Assembly: GCA_036852015.1 (NCBI GenBank)
Contig: JAANDG010000153.1
Coordinates: 186,001-250,000 of the forward strand
From: Pelodera strongyloides
Lineage: Eukaryota > Nematoda > Chromadorea > Rhabditida > Rhabditidae
Direction of reading: 5' to 3'
Length of the DNA: 64,000 bases
Shown piece by piece: positions 1 to 12,900 of this stretch. Positions within the stretch are counted from its first letter, which is position 1; each line of letters starts with the position of its first letter. The notes below the pieces were generated by a model. That model was not told where the DNA came from, did no database searches, and saw only the letters and a program-made list of their open reading frames with translations. A program made the position numbers and the translations under genes.

Positions 1-907
1 AGTAAGAGTAAGAGTAAGAGTAAGAGTAAGAGTAAGAGTAAGAGTAAGAGTAAGAGTAAGAGTAAGAGTAAGAGTAAGAGTAAGAGTAAGAGTAAGAGTA
101 AGAGTAAGAGTAAGAGGAAAGAGGAGTAAGAGTAAGAGTAAGTAAGAGTAAGAGTAAGAGTAGAGTAAGTAAGAGTAAGAGTAAGAGTAAGAGTAAGAGT
201 AAGTAAGAGTAAGAGTAAGAGTAAGAGTAAGAGTAAGAGTAAGAGTAAGAGTAAGTAAGAGTAAGAGTAAGAGTAAGAGTAAGAGTAAGAGTAAGAGTAG
301 AGTAAGAGTAAGTAAGAGTAGAGTAAGAGTAAGAGTAAGAGTAAGAGTAAGAGTAAGAGTAAGAGTAAGAGTAAGAGTAAGAGTAAGAGTAAGAGTAAGA
401 GTAAGAGTAAGAGTAAGAGTAAGAGTAAGAGTAAGAGTAAGAGTAAGAGTAAGAGTAAGAGTAAGAGTAAGAGTAAGAGCAAGAGTAAGAGTAAGAGTAA
501 GAGTAAGAGTAAGAGTAAGAGTAAGAGTAAGAGTAAGAGTAAGAGTAAGAGTAAGAGTAAGAGTAAGAGTAAGAGCAAGAGTAAGAGCAAGAGTAAGAGT
601 AAGAGTAAGAGTAAGAGTAAGAGTAAGAGTAAGAGTAAGAGTAAGAGTAAGAGTAAGAGTAAGAGTAAGAGTAAGAGTAAGAGTAAGAGTAGAGTAAGAG
701 TAAGAGTAGAGCAAGAGTAAGAGTAAGAGAGTAAGAGTAAGAGTAAGAGTAGGTAAGAGTAAGAGTAAGAGTAAGAGTAAGAGTAAGAGTAAGTAAGAGT
801 AAGAGTAAAAGTAAGAGTAAGAGCAAGAGTAAGAGCAAGAGTAAGAGTAAGAGTAAGAGTAAGAGTAAGAGTAAGAGTAAGAGTAAGAGTAAGAGTAAGA
901 GTAAGAG
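1..907. repeat. AGTAAG hexanucleotide array
   Basis: Almost pure tandem AGTAAG units fill the first 907 bases and continue past the window edge. Variants are AGCAAG units, 4- or 5-base slips giving AGTAAGTAAG or AGTAGAG, and one short interruption near 116-127. The unit is not the nematode telomere repeat (TTAGGC). Read as + frame 1 it would encode Ser-Lys repeats; another frame has a stop in every unit. Each unit contains GTAAG, the core of a 5' splice site. Array length in the assembly may not equal true length. Confidence 0.97.
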
Positions 908-1634
908 ATGACCACATCTTCTCATTGTCAGACAGCTCCGTGCGAGTTGATATTCGACAACTTCGATGACACTGAGCATTCTACCGTGCTCTATCAGCTC
1001 GCTGATATAAAATGGACTAATGGGACAGTCTCTGAGATTACAAATTCCACAACGAACTCACGAAAATGGAATAAGGACAGTGTACAGCTACATGTGCGGC
1101 TGCGCGGCGTTATCGCCTTCTAAAAGCTTCTTTCCTTTGCAAAGCGGTGACCGTGATACACATATATATTGCACATAATGTGTCAATAAGATATAATGTT
1201 ATTTTTTATTCATACGCTGTTACAGTTTACATTGTATCAATGCGTCACCATTTGTTGTACGCGCCACGCAAAGTTCTAATTTGTAATTTGTACATCAAAG
1301 CGGTATGTTCGGATATGCGGGTGCCACAAAATGCTGTAAAGCCAGTAAAGCGCACAATATTGAGAACATCTAGGAATGAGCTTATTTTTAGTTATTTGTA
1401 CACTAAGTTACATAACTACCCCCAAAGTCATGCAGAAATAAGAAATCAATGTATTTTGAGTGTGTCTAATCTAGACAGAATGTTCAGATTTTCCCTTTTA
1501 AATTGTTTACCCTTGTAACTCACACTTTTCAGGAAGCAATGAAATCTTTTCAAGTCCTTCGTATTTTTTCTATGTGAATTTCAATGTACCATGATTATTC
1601 TATGATAGCATATGTTGTGTGTGGATTCAAAATG
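908..1634. other. Intergenic sequence beside the hexamer array
   Basis: Unique sequence between the array and the 3' end of the membrane-protein gene. Open frames at 908-1123 and 1147-1518 on + have no recognisable protein, no convincing splice context and low-complexity codon use. I see no gene here. Confidence 0.5.
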
Positions 1635-1640
1635 TTTATT
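1635..1640 (-). promoter_or_regulatory. Polyadenylation signal of the membrane-protein gene
   Basis: AATAAA on the minus strand (TTTATT on +) 19 bases past the stop codon at 1659-1661. This distance is normal for nematode 3' ends and supports the terminal exon. Confidence 0.6.
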
Positions 1641-1658
1641 AATATTGATTATTTCATT

Positions 1659-4600
1659 TTATTCGGAGTCAATTTCTGCTTGCAAATCTTCCAGCGCAGA
1701 GCTTTGTGCTGTTTTCACTTCTGCCTAAAATAATAAACAATTGAAGAATAAACTCTTAATTGCTGAACATTTTTATCGCTGATCGAGGTGACAAAGTAGA
1801 CCCCATTAATTAGTTGCTTCTTATAAGGAGTTTCACTTTCACAGTGCTCGAAAACAAATGGACCAAATTTTTAATTGGTGGGAATACTGTACCGAAAACG
1901 TAACGGCATATGGTGCATCAAACCTCAGTATGCGGCGTAAATGAGAATATTACGGTGGCCTGTCACCCTTAGCGGCCAGTAATTGGTCTATACGATACAA
2001 ATAAACGAATAACCACCTTTTTCATCCACTCTTCATCCGATTTTGATTGTTTTTGATGTTCACTTTTCCTATTTTGTTCGTCTTTCTTCTTGGCCTTCTA
2101 AATAGAAAAACAAAAGAGCATAAGGGAAAAATAATGGGCACATCGCAGATGCTAACATTGTAAATGTTATTCTTATAGTTGCCATCAGGCATTCAACTGT
2201 TTTTGTTTGTGTTACCAGAGGACGGAAAACATGGGTAGCTAGAAATAGAAACTGTTGGATTCAGAATATGCCCTTGATCTTCAGAGCTTGCTCCAGACGT
2301 CCAGACCGGTAATGACTGTAATATCAGCTCAGTGCAATACGAGGTAAGGCCCGTCAAAAAAAAGATCAAGGAAGAAGTAAGGACTGTTGCCGCACTTTCT
2401 CCTGTTGTGTTCCTGAAGTGGATGACTGGTGATGTCTCATATCAGCAGAAGACTGGTCCTCCCTTCCCGAACCCTGGAATTGGGACAAGTCAAATCTCTG
2501 ATTAAATATGAATAAATTGAATCATTGAGAACAGAACCTAAATGGATACTTATTTTGAAGAAACTCTAGTGTGCACAATGCCACTGGACAATCCCGAGAC
2601 AACTTTGAGACTTGAAAAGTGTATATAAGACCTTTTTAGCTAATTGTTCAGTGCAATTGTGTTCAGGATTTCAAAAACGCTGTTTGTGGACCAGCCACGT
2701 CTAATTGAAATCATGCTTATGTACCGTCCATCAACGCGCACGAATGTAACAACCGACCTGCATGGCCAAATATTTTTCCTGTTCAATTTCCAGAGTGGTC
2801 CTTAGTTTCCATTTATACACATAGACCGCTCTAAGTTTCCGCCGATCCATCTGAAAGACACGGGGAGTAATGCCAATTTTTTGTTGTACTTACTCTCTCA
2901 ATCCTTGTATCACATATCCTCTTCTCTATATACGACACTCCTTCCCCCTTCTACCATGCAAAATGATTACCTTGCAAAGCAAACAAGTAAAATTTACACT
3001 TCTAAACAGCCCAACTTCAAATCTTACTTCGAAAGTGACGTAGACAAATGGTGCGATCACAATTGCAATTATGCAGCAGAACAGAAGACCGACGTGACAA
3101 AGCTGAAATATAGACTTCGATCACATACTGAATCATGATTCATGCGTTTATTCACAGTAGTCCTTTCCTCCCTGCCGAAAATTGAAACGAAAGAACATCC
3201 AGTTTTAGTCTGGATTACAAGACTACTCTACTGTAGTGCGGTCGTAATCCTCAATCTTGATGCACTTAACAGAATGTAAAAAAAAAACTTAATACAATGT
3301 ATACTGTGTAAACTGTAAACTATCTCATATACTATTTTATAACATTTGTAAGCTACGGTCGATGTCGGGTTCCAATTACGATTTTAGCACTTCACTTACA
3401 TACAGGAATCTGACGTATCTTTTCATGAATGATTTCTCGCAAGATCCAGTCACGTATTCTATAGTTTGTAATCCGGTGGCGGGATCCACTGGCCTTTCCC
3501 ATTTAATTGGACACTCCGTTTCATTCTTCTACAAAAAATCGAATCTGTCATGTTTATTGAATTTATGGAATGTTGTCTTGACTGTGAAAGAATCGTTTGG
3601 GAGCCCTATTGAAATACCTCCCGTCCTCCCGATGCCCTAAAACTACCATTCCATGTCCTTCCTTGAAGGTGATAGTTAGTGTCTTTTATTCTCCCCCTCC
3701 CCTCTCCCTGTGCTCTCTCCTCCCCCTCCTTTACTCCCCCCCCCCCCTGGTGATTCCCTCCCCCTCCCTTTCTCCCCCTCTCCCTGTGATTCTCTCGGTA
3801 TATTTCTCACTTTATCCGGTGGAATTCGTCCCTCAACAAGGTCTTCCGGAAGCGGCAATTCACAACACTGATAGACCACTTGAAGCTGAATGAACAAGAA
3901 ATTGATTGATGTCGCAGAAAATAACGAGTCTAAGGAAACCTGCAAGAAAAATCTGACAATGGGAGCTTGGGAGCTTCCTTCCGAGATTAATAACGTTACT
4001 TGTTTCTGTTTGGAGTTCAGAATTGGTTGTTCTGTGTGAAGATCAGTAGAATTTGTCCCGTTCGTTTCATTCCACTTAAACGTCTGCACAAGCAAATTAT
4101 ACTCTTTCAGCACATATGGAAGTTGAACATTTTCTGGTTGGAGTTTGCTTGTTGTGTAAATTCCTCAAAAAGAAGATAAGTGTGAATTTCTCCTAGTTCT
4201 TAGGGCTCGAGTCCAGAATCCAGAGGCCGTGTTCACAAACATTTAATGCTGGGGTAGGTTACAGGCGTCTCCTGTTTAGCGTGCTCTCTCGGATTTCTCT
4301 GTTTTTGACTGGCAGCGAGAGAAGGCTGAGAGAGCACGCTAAACAGGAGACGCTTATAACCTACCCCAAGGTTAAATTTTTGTGAAACCGGCCACAGCAA
4401 TCTTTAATCTATAATTTAGGACTTAGGAGGCAAGATTCTGTCTGTTCCAGAACGGCCAGAACTACCTACTCTACTAACCGAGATAACCAGAAGGTAAGTC
4501 ATTAGATTAGGGTTAGGTAGTTAGATAAGACAATCCCCACTAAATTACCAGATATCGACCACGGCAGCACACAGATGAATATGAAAATCACATATGAGAC

Positions 4601-5486
4601 GAGGAAACACTTCTTCAGTAAAGTATTCTGAAATACATAGTTTATCATAGATACTGTAATATACGTTAACAATATGTTCGTCGCTTGGTAGAAATTCTAG
4701 TATGCAGCATGTGCACCCTGTATGTTACATCACACCAAACTTCAGGAAATAGTCCTTGATTTGAATACAATAAAAGAATAAGCTCACAATAAAATTGAGA
4801 GAAATAAGCGTGATATTTGCAAGTAGGCAGATTGCAGCCAACACAGTGAATGCGTACAGAGAATGCTGAAAAACAATACATTCTTATTGATAAGTGATGA
4901 CTGTACACAAGGTATGAATAATAGTAGTAGTATACATAACAAATAATATATGCATAGGAATGAAAAGAGTATGAATACCATGTGGTGTTATTTAACAAAT
5001 AAATGAATCTTTGCAGTTAGAAACTGATCAAAGAAGACCAACCTTAGGATCATCCTGGCCTTTAATAGTCAAGTGAACATTAAACGAGTAGAAGGATTTT
5101 GGAATTTCATATAATACTGAAAAGACAATCAGTTTCAGACATGCACTTGATTTGTAGACTTATTTGCCCTAATGAGGGGGACAATGAGTCGCTACCGTAT
5201 AATAAGACATAAGACCAACCATGCTGTAGAGGTATAAAGGTTAGGGGTTATGCCTAAACCCTTTGGAATATCATAAAGCAGAATGCAATAATAAAACGTG
5301 ACATCCATTCGCATCGCATTACACAGTAACTCAAACGATGACATAAGTTAATCCATGTTGCATAATAAATCATTTCCTTGGTAACTCACCGGTAAACAAG
5401 TAGCAAGATTTGAGTACCAAGAAGAACCAGGGCAAGAAGAGAAGGAACTTCTTGATCTTCTCCGTTACGGCATCGCCAGTACTCAT
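1659..5486 (-). CDS. Multi-pass membrane protein, about 380 codons, one in-frame TAG
   Basis: Ten-exon model: 5390-5486, 5043-5116, 4729-4865, 3940-4147, 3811-3885, 3400-3636, 3028-3102, 2758-2850, 2017-2097, 1659-1724. All junctions keep phase (1143 nt in total). The start is the ATG at 5486, reading MSTGDAVTEK. Hydrophobic segments lie at about residues 14-32 (FLLFLPWFFLVL) and 60-92. A non-cytoplasmic domain with N-glycosylation sites (NETNGTN) follows, then a clear helix (CCIIAIVIAPFVYV, exon 3028-3102). The tail is basic and Lys/Gln-rich (KAKKKDEQ) and ends LQAEIDSE. The exon 3400-3636 carries TAG at 3529-3531 with open frame on both sides. If the exon ending at 4729 is not spliced at its weak donor GTAACA, a TAA at 4725-4727 would instead give a 103-residue protein. 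I do not recognise the family. Confidence 0.55.
4226..4392. mobile_element. Palindromic MITE in intron, TTAA-flanked
   Basis: Inverted repeat with arms beginning GCTGGGGTAGGTTA and ending TAACCTACCCC, with TTAA at 4243-4246 and 4372-4375. Weaker inverted similarity extends outward to GGCCG/CCGGCC. No coding capacity. It lies in the intron between exons 4729-4865 and 3940-4147 of the membrane-protein gene. Confidence 0.75.
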
Positions 5487-6959
5487 CTCTCAGTGTCACA
5501 AAAGGTAGAAACTATGAAAATGAAATTTGGCTCCAGTTATGGAGCATATAAAGCCCATATTCACATTGAATGATCTTTCTGATGCGTTTCAAACTTGAAA
5601 ATATCACTATCCAGGGTACAGCGATGAAACTCAGACCTGATACCGCTAGAACCTAGCCTTGCACGAATACCGGACAGAAGTCGATGATGATAAAACGGCT
5701 TCCCGTATCTTCGCCAGGTTCTCGCGGGTGAATTCTCAGTGTGCGAAAACCTGACAAGACTCTGGCGAAGGCTAAGCGAGTGACTGGCGTGATTTAGACA
5801 TATCTCATATTTTTCGCCGCGCACCCGCAGAGCTTCATGCTGGAGGCAGAGGCATAAGTCCCTCGTCACTTCCCTGTACCTTCACTCTACAACTGAATGT
5901 ATGTACGTGTCCATTCCTAACACTGCGAGAATATGTCACGCCGCAATCACCCACCCATATTGATATACCAGAAAGATACCGCCGACACACCAATGAACAT
6001 GTTGGAAAAAACCTCCATTATTACAAGAGAGCTCTGTCGTGCCTCTCATCGGGGCAGCAGATAAAGGGTCAAGTCATGAGAAGTCAACAACTAAAATTCG
6101 AGATTCGCAGAGGAATCATACCTTATTTATCTAAGGATCTATAGCAGCTTGAGCAACTTTGTCGGGGACTGCCCCCCCCCCTACTACAATACGGTTACGG
6201 TATGTAGTACTACCACATACATAATTGACTGTAACGCATAATTCTGTTCACGGACAACATTTTCTCGCAATTCATGCATTACAGTATGGTTCAATCAATG
6301 AACATCCCCTTACACATACCTTTCCCAGAGAAGCTTTTTAGTAATACGAAACAATGATAAACGTGGCTTTCTCGATTGCTGACTAGGAACTCCACAGCTC
6401 ATTAGTTTTAATAAACGCTCACAAATAACTATTCATATCAACCGCGGAAATCATACAAACAAACAATCACCAAACAATTTCTTTATCAATGACAGCAAAA
6501 CTATAAGTAGCGAAATTTTTAGAAGTGAATAAATCGCTAACGAAAAATCTCCTGTGAAACAAATAAGCATATACCGACGACAGATATTTTATAAAATGTA
6601 CTAGATTACATAAAAGTCATGCAGTGGAGGTTCAAGAAAGAAGATAATGTAATCCAAAGAAGTAAAAGAAATAAGGAACTCCTGTATTCTAGTTCACCAG
6701 GCAAACTTTCTACATGATACACGTAAACATTCAATACATAACAATATAACAATTACAATGAGTACATCTAGACCCGAACTCAATTAAATTAAATAACACC
6801 ACAATTGATTGACATTTTTTGAGAAGGACTATTGGCATAATCCTAAGGAAACTTACAAATCACTGCCTTTTCTTTTACAATACTACATGTGAAGCTCAGA
6901 AATACTAGAGTAGGCAACTGGACAAATAAATAAGTGAGGCTGAACCGATCTTCTCATAG
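5487..6959. other. Intergenic region between the membrane-protein gene and CSN1
   Basis: About 1.5 kb separates the CSN1 stop at 6960 from the downstream gene start at 5486, both on the minus strand. The minus ORF at 5561-5869 has Arg/Ser-rich composition but no recognisable motif and no splice partner. A C-run lies near 6172-6182. The spacing is too long for a typical 100-bp nematode operon gap. I see no convincing gene; a promoter for the downstream gene is likely but not identified. Confidence 0.45.
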
Positions 6960-9900
6960 TTAAATAGACGAATCATGGGGTGTCAATGATCCGGCGCGAG
7001 AGTGACGATCTGAAATGACAATGCTAATTGACATATTCTCATTTGTTGTTTTCGATCATAATCGTCTATTCTTCATTTCGCACAACGTTACACTTTAAAA
7101 TGCCAACTTTCATAGTCACATAAGAACTACATGAAATTTAGGGCACAGTACACAGTACCCCAGTACTCTAACAACTTTAAAATAATTGAGAATTAAGACA
7201 ATTAATCAAATAAACATACCAGGCACTGCATTTCCGTCCACGTCCTCATATTCTGGATCAGGTGCACCAGCCGACATTCGCAGAGAACGGCCAAATTTGT
7301 CTGAAATAGAACAATGAACAATCGTATAACTATAACCGTCGTTTGCCTAACCTAGCCTTCCTCAAAATATACAAATTAAGTTTATTGAGAAAAATCGCGT
7401 ATACCTGTGTCGGTGCGACAGAAGGAACTGGACAACTATTGTGACATTATTGAGATACTGTACAAGATCAACAACAATTCTGATATGCGGAAATTCCAGT
7501 GATTGGTAAAGGGCAACTATTAGTGCTTGAACAAATTCATGCTTATAATACTCAATGCTCGCATAACACAATGAAGCTATGAATTTGGAAATCCTTTCGT
7601 TAAACTTATATGGCATTCAACGACCAATCGAACGAACTCACACTGTACATGTTCCCTTGCTGGACGACTTTTCTTCGTCATTCGGTATTCGCCACCAGGG
7701 CAGGCAATGTAAATTCGACCCTAAATATTAACGTTTACAAAATATAATACTTTAGTTTTTAAATAGAACAAGACACAAAACACATGCAAATATTCTCATT
7801 GTTCGTTCAGGCATATGTTCTTCATTCTGGCATATGCTCCATTTGTATCCACATAAAAAGAAACGATAGGGCTAAAACCCAAAGAAATGTTGATAAAATA
7901 TCACAAAGAAATTACCTCTCCTAATAATGACTTGAAAATTGTGCTGTTCACACGAGCCTCCAGCTTCTTCGACAAAGCCAAAATCCTGCAACAAATCGGG
8001 ATAAATATCAAAAGCATCAGTCAAGCGAAAATAAAAAATATATAATCTGTGAAAAGCATAAAGAACTAACTTCACAACCACTTGATGGGCACAGGACACT
8101 CAAAAGAAAACGTGACAAGTAAGTGATGAAAAGATAGAAGATCGACAAAAAAAAATAAGATAAACTCACTTTTTGTAGGCAATTTGTCGGTCATCTACTG
8201 GAGGTTTAGAGATATCGACAAAGCCATTCACACTATCGATTCGACAACACAGAAGACCGCGTTCGACCAGATTTACGAGTCGATCTTCCAACTGAATGAG
8301 AAAAGATCTAACTAACATACACATCTCGTTCATACTAGTAAGTTTACTTTCTGAAGCTAACTAAGAATTTAGAAAAGACGATATTCATAATAATAATAAT
8401 AATGAAAAGAAGAAGAACAGATTAAAATGCAACCTCTGTCTCGGGTAGACTGAACTCGCGCGCCATGTGTGCCAAGTTAGCCCTACAAAAGGGGGCGAGG
8501 TACTGCAGAATGGCACGCTCCCGGATCAATTCACTCAGAGCGGTCATATGAGGAGAGAGGAACAGGTCGAGTTGATGCTGAAAACTAATCTCATGTTGAT
8601 TAATTTATGAGAATAACACAACATATGTACAACACTTTTTAGGAAACCCACTAACCCAATGTTCTTCAAAAACGTAGTCACAGTTCTATTATAATAACAA
8701 TCCAGTTAACATACACAGATGTATGCCCGTAACTAAAGAATTTACTGAAGGTGAACAACAACGAGAAAAATTCAGCAAAAGTAAATAACTTCTCCAAAAT
8801 CTTAGTTTCATCGATCGAACGAAAAGAAAGGAACGAACCACTGGAAGTAAGCGATCCAGGATCTGATATAAACGGTTGAAATCACTGCGGACAAATGAAT
8901 TCAGAGCTTCCATCATAGACGGATCGCATTCAAGGTAACGCCTGCAAAAAATACATATACAATGATATTGAAAGAAACTTTCTCAATATATTTCATTACT
9001 CTAGCCACCAAATTAGTAATTAGTGAAGCAAATTCGTTTGCTTTGTTTATTACCTTGCAAGAATTCGTTACAACAAAAACTTATTCCCAGATGTGTGAAA
9101 TGTCCATTTCCAAGAATCAAAGAGTGTTTCATATCAGATTAGCACAGTTCCTTAGGATTATAAAATAAACTCCTGTTACGCTGAGAGTTACAACAAATGA
9201 TAACAATACAATGCCAGGCTGAGGCTGAGCCCAGCCCGAACAGTATCATGTCCGTGTCTAATCAGCCCAAACACTTTCGTCAAGCAGCAAGGGACACTGA
9301 TTGTTTTTTTTTTCAAACAGAAGAGCGTAAATTCAAACCGATGCAAAATGTAAAAATCTCACCTAAAAGGGCTATCGCCAGACAGGAGTTTCTTCTTAAT
9401 ATCGTTTCGTGAAAAGGTTGCCAGTGCACAATAAGTGCCGTAGCATGCGACGTTAGGACAGTTGAGCAGCCAGCCAACAGGGAGGTCATCCAGAACTATC
9501 TGTAACCGATATTGTTTTACACTTGTATTTCTAAAAGGTAAACTATAAGTCTGAAAAATTGAATGCTATCAAAAATAGCCACGAACATGGAACAGGAATA
9601 TGAGGCGAAGCAATAACGAACGCCAAAAACCGAGTGCCGAGTGCTTAACTCTTCTAACCATTACAAGTTATAAACAATAAAAAAAAACGAGTTCCGGGGT
9701 GAATACCCTTTCAACTATAATATAATTAAATAAACACTCTCTTGCATGAGCATGAATGAATCATCTGGATTCCTGAATTTGATTTTAGATAAATAAAAAT
9801 AATACGAAAAAAGCATACCGAAGTAAATTTCTCTGCAGCGTCAACGAAGCGGCCAGAATGTAGTCTGCTTAATCCACACACTGCAGTCAACTGAGCCTGA

Positions 9901-12900
9901 AAGGTGAACGAATGGAGGAGGTAAAAGAGTGTGAATTTAAGGAAATACGTCTGACCAAATATAATAAAACGCAACTTATTTAAAACAATCGATGGTCGCC
10001 GGTCACGTTGTTCATGGCCCATTTTAATGCATTCCGCCACAATAAACAAGAAAGAACATATACCCCCCCCCCCCTTCGTTTACGAACTCCCAAATGTGTC
10101 CATAACGACTCACGGTGGAAGTGGAACGTCAGTCTATCAGTCATCACCAAATATCACCAAAGGCCTCAGACTTCAGACAAGTAGACAACGCTCAGCGTCA
10201 AAGCATCCAAATGTTCATTTTAAACAAAAAAAATATATAAGCTCACCTTTGCATTATCCATCAACTTCTTGTTTGTTCTGGTTGATCCGGCTGGAAAAGA
10301 ACGAGCGCGATTCATCCCGGCGACAGCCTACAAAACATTTATTTCTCCATGCTCCGATAACTAAATAACTAAATTCTTTTTCCACGAGAACAAAGCTGAT
10401 GTGCCAAACAACAAGAACTCATAATTATATACCCCTTATTCTTAATCATTATAAAGAACATTAGGAATAAGGAAAATATTGATTTGCATTTTGTATTTTA
10501 AACATCCCCATGTCCAACACTCAAGAAGTCACTTTTCACCATCAACCAACCACACTATCCAAACCTAAGACTGCAACTAGCTATGGCTAGTCTTCCCAAC
10601 CCAAACAAAGACCATTATCCCGTAAAATAGGAAACCCAGAGGAAAAAAACTCTACTACTATACACACCACGAACAATATTTATCTCCCCATCCTCTGAAT
10701 TTAGGCAAAACTAACTGACCGCATCTGATTCCTGTGCATCTAGAATGGCTCTTTCTGCCTGACTGATCAGAGGTTCGACTTTCGACCATTCGTCCGCCAT
10801 CACTGCCACTTCCACCCATTCCACGTACATCTAAAGATAAAAGATAAAAGTGGATAAAATGAAAGCATAAAAAAAACAGGAATCAAAAATGGATAAGCAA
10901 ACGCTCATAAATGTTACGTAAGGTGGATGTACATGTTTCATTCAACAAAAAAAATAAGTCTATACCACTAATAAAACAATGGCACTTTTCAAAAATAATG
11001 TGATAGTGGGAGACTGGGAGAACCGAGGCTGGTAATAAAAACTAAGAACAACTGAACAACAAGAAGTAGTGGCCGAGAGGTGGTTTGTTTGGGGAAAGAC
11101 TTCTTTCTACACGAGAAAAATTTGCAACCGCAATCGGCAACAAGCTTTGCGGTTGTGGTTGGGATAGTTTTAGTAAATAAGATCGGAAAGTGACAATTGA
11201 CAGGACATTATTTGTGGTTTCTTTTTGTTCTTTATTTTTTTAAACTGCTGCTTAATACACCCCATCATATATTCACTAAACAATGAAATAGAATACATTT
11301 TAGCTTTTAGCTATTCGCAAGAGCAAAGATAATTGTGTTCACCGCGATAAACTTATTGTTAGTACAGTTGTCCAGTTTTCAACATGAAAAAAAAGCTGTC
11401 TTAAACCAAAAATAAACAAAACCCACATTCATGACATGTTTGAATTGTGAGCAGTAGTCTCGCATGCCCTTGTTGTACAATCGAAGCGCATCTTGGAGAG
11501 CGCCCACATTTATGTAGTGGGCGAACAACTCTTCCATGGCACGACGAGTCGATTCCTAAACATTAGGACATTCACATCAATAATATTCTATATTTAACAA
11601 TTAACGATACAAATAATGAGGTTTCCAATTCCAAGTATGCTGAAAATTTACCGTATCTTGGAACTACACAAGAATATTTTTTTAATATTATGCAGGTTTC
11701 GTGGAGAAATACGGTAGTATTGACAGAATCACACCTCACACCGACTTTTTGGGATACTTGGAAACGAAACCCCATAAAGACAAGAGAACAAACCAGCATC
11801 TACATCATCATCACCGCAATACAGCAAGGAAGAACAGTTTCAAAGTGCATCGATAACACTGACCAGTTTCAACAATTTCGCTTATTGGTGTATAAACTTA
11901 TGAACAAGCATAAAAATAAAACATAATATGACAATCAATGTAAAGATGCATGCACAAATTTTCGTCACATTTTCTCAATCTACTAGCAAATGTTTTGATA
12001 AAAGATAAAACAAGCGTATATGCGAAAATGCAATACAACAAACCTTGACCCCTTCGTCCTTTTGTCTTTTAACCTCTTGCTGAAGGGATTCCAAACGGGC
12101 AGCACTCGCTTGAGTCATTTTATCGACCCAACTAAAGTATAAGAACTATGATTACGAAAATCAGTATAATACAAATACAAAATCAACTTCAGTCTTCCAG
12201 CAATCTTCTTATTATATAAAATAGTAACTGTAGCGTAATTTGCATACCGATGTGCGTTACGGAAATGCAAATTTCGTGTTCGGGTATAAAAAGAGTTTCG
12301 CAGCTCAATATCGAAGTATGCATATGCAATTGTTTCATATTATGTGAATGTATTATCATACGTTTCAGCTTTGTATATAAGTATGCCGTATGCCGGGTAT
12401 GCCCATGCTAAACCAATCTATTTCCATGTAAGTCGCCTCAGGTGGCGTGAGCCGACTGGTACAGAATAAAACAATTATCAGCGAAAACGCTTATCCCAAT
12501 TATGAACGGGTGTCCTTGACACCACACACGATATCAAAGTACAAATTTAAAAAAAAGGCGATGCATAATTCTTACCCTTGATCGAATTTCGGAATAGCTG
12601 GATCTCCCCGGTACTGAGATTCGAGTAGAGCATGGGCAGATACGTAACGAGACACGCACCAACTTGCCTTAAACAACGCAGTTACAATAAAATTGTGACT
12701 AACGATCAAGAAATTCTCGAGTAAAAAATAACACAAAAATTTACCGATTTGCAGCAATTCATGATTTCGACCAGGCACTCTTTGCGTAATGGAGGGCAGT
12801 GGTCAGCCACGAACTGCAATCGATTCACCAGCACCCAATGCTAAAAAGGAAAATATCATTAAAGGGAAAACGAACTCACTCCAATTGCACAGATGCACCG

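Noticed and set aside
1..907. Telomere
   Set aside because: The unit is AGTAAG, not TTAGGC or another known telomere repeat, and the variant pattern is that of a microsatellite.
908..1123. ATG ORF directly after the hexamer array
   Set aside because: No homology, no splice sites, and the ATG arises at the array edge.
2350..2505. Plus-strand open segment KKKIKEEVRTVAALSP
   Set aside because: Lies in an intron of the minus-strand gene, with no flanking exon or start in frame.
3597..3893. Plus-strand Pro/Ser-rich ORF
   Set aside because: It is the antisense of a G-rich intron and exons of the minus-strand membrane-protein gene.
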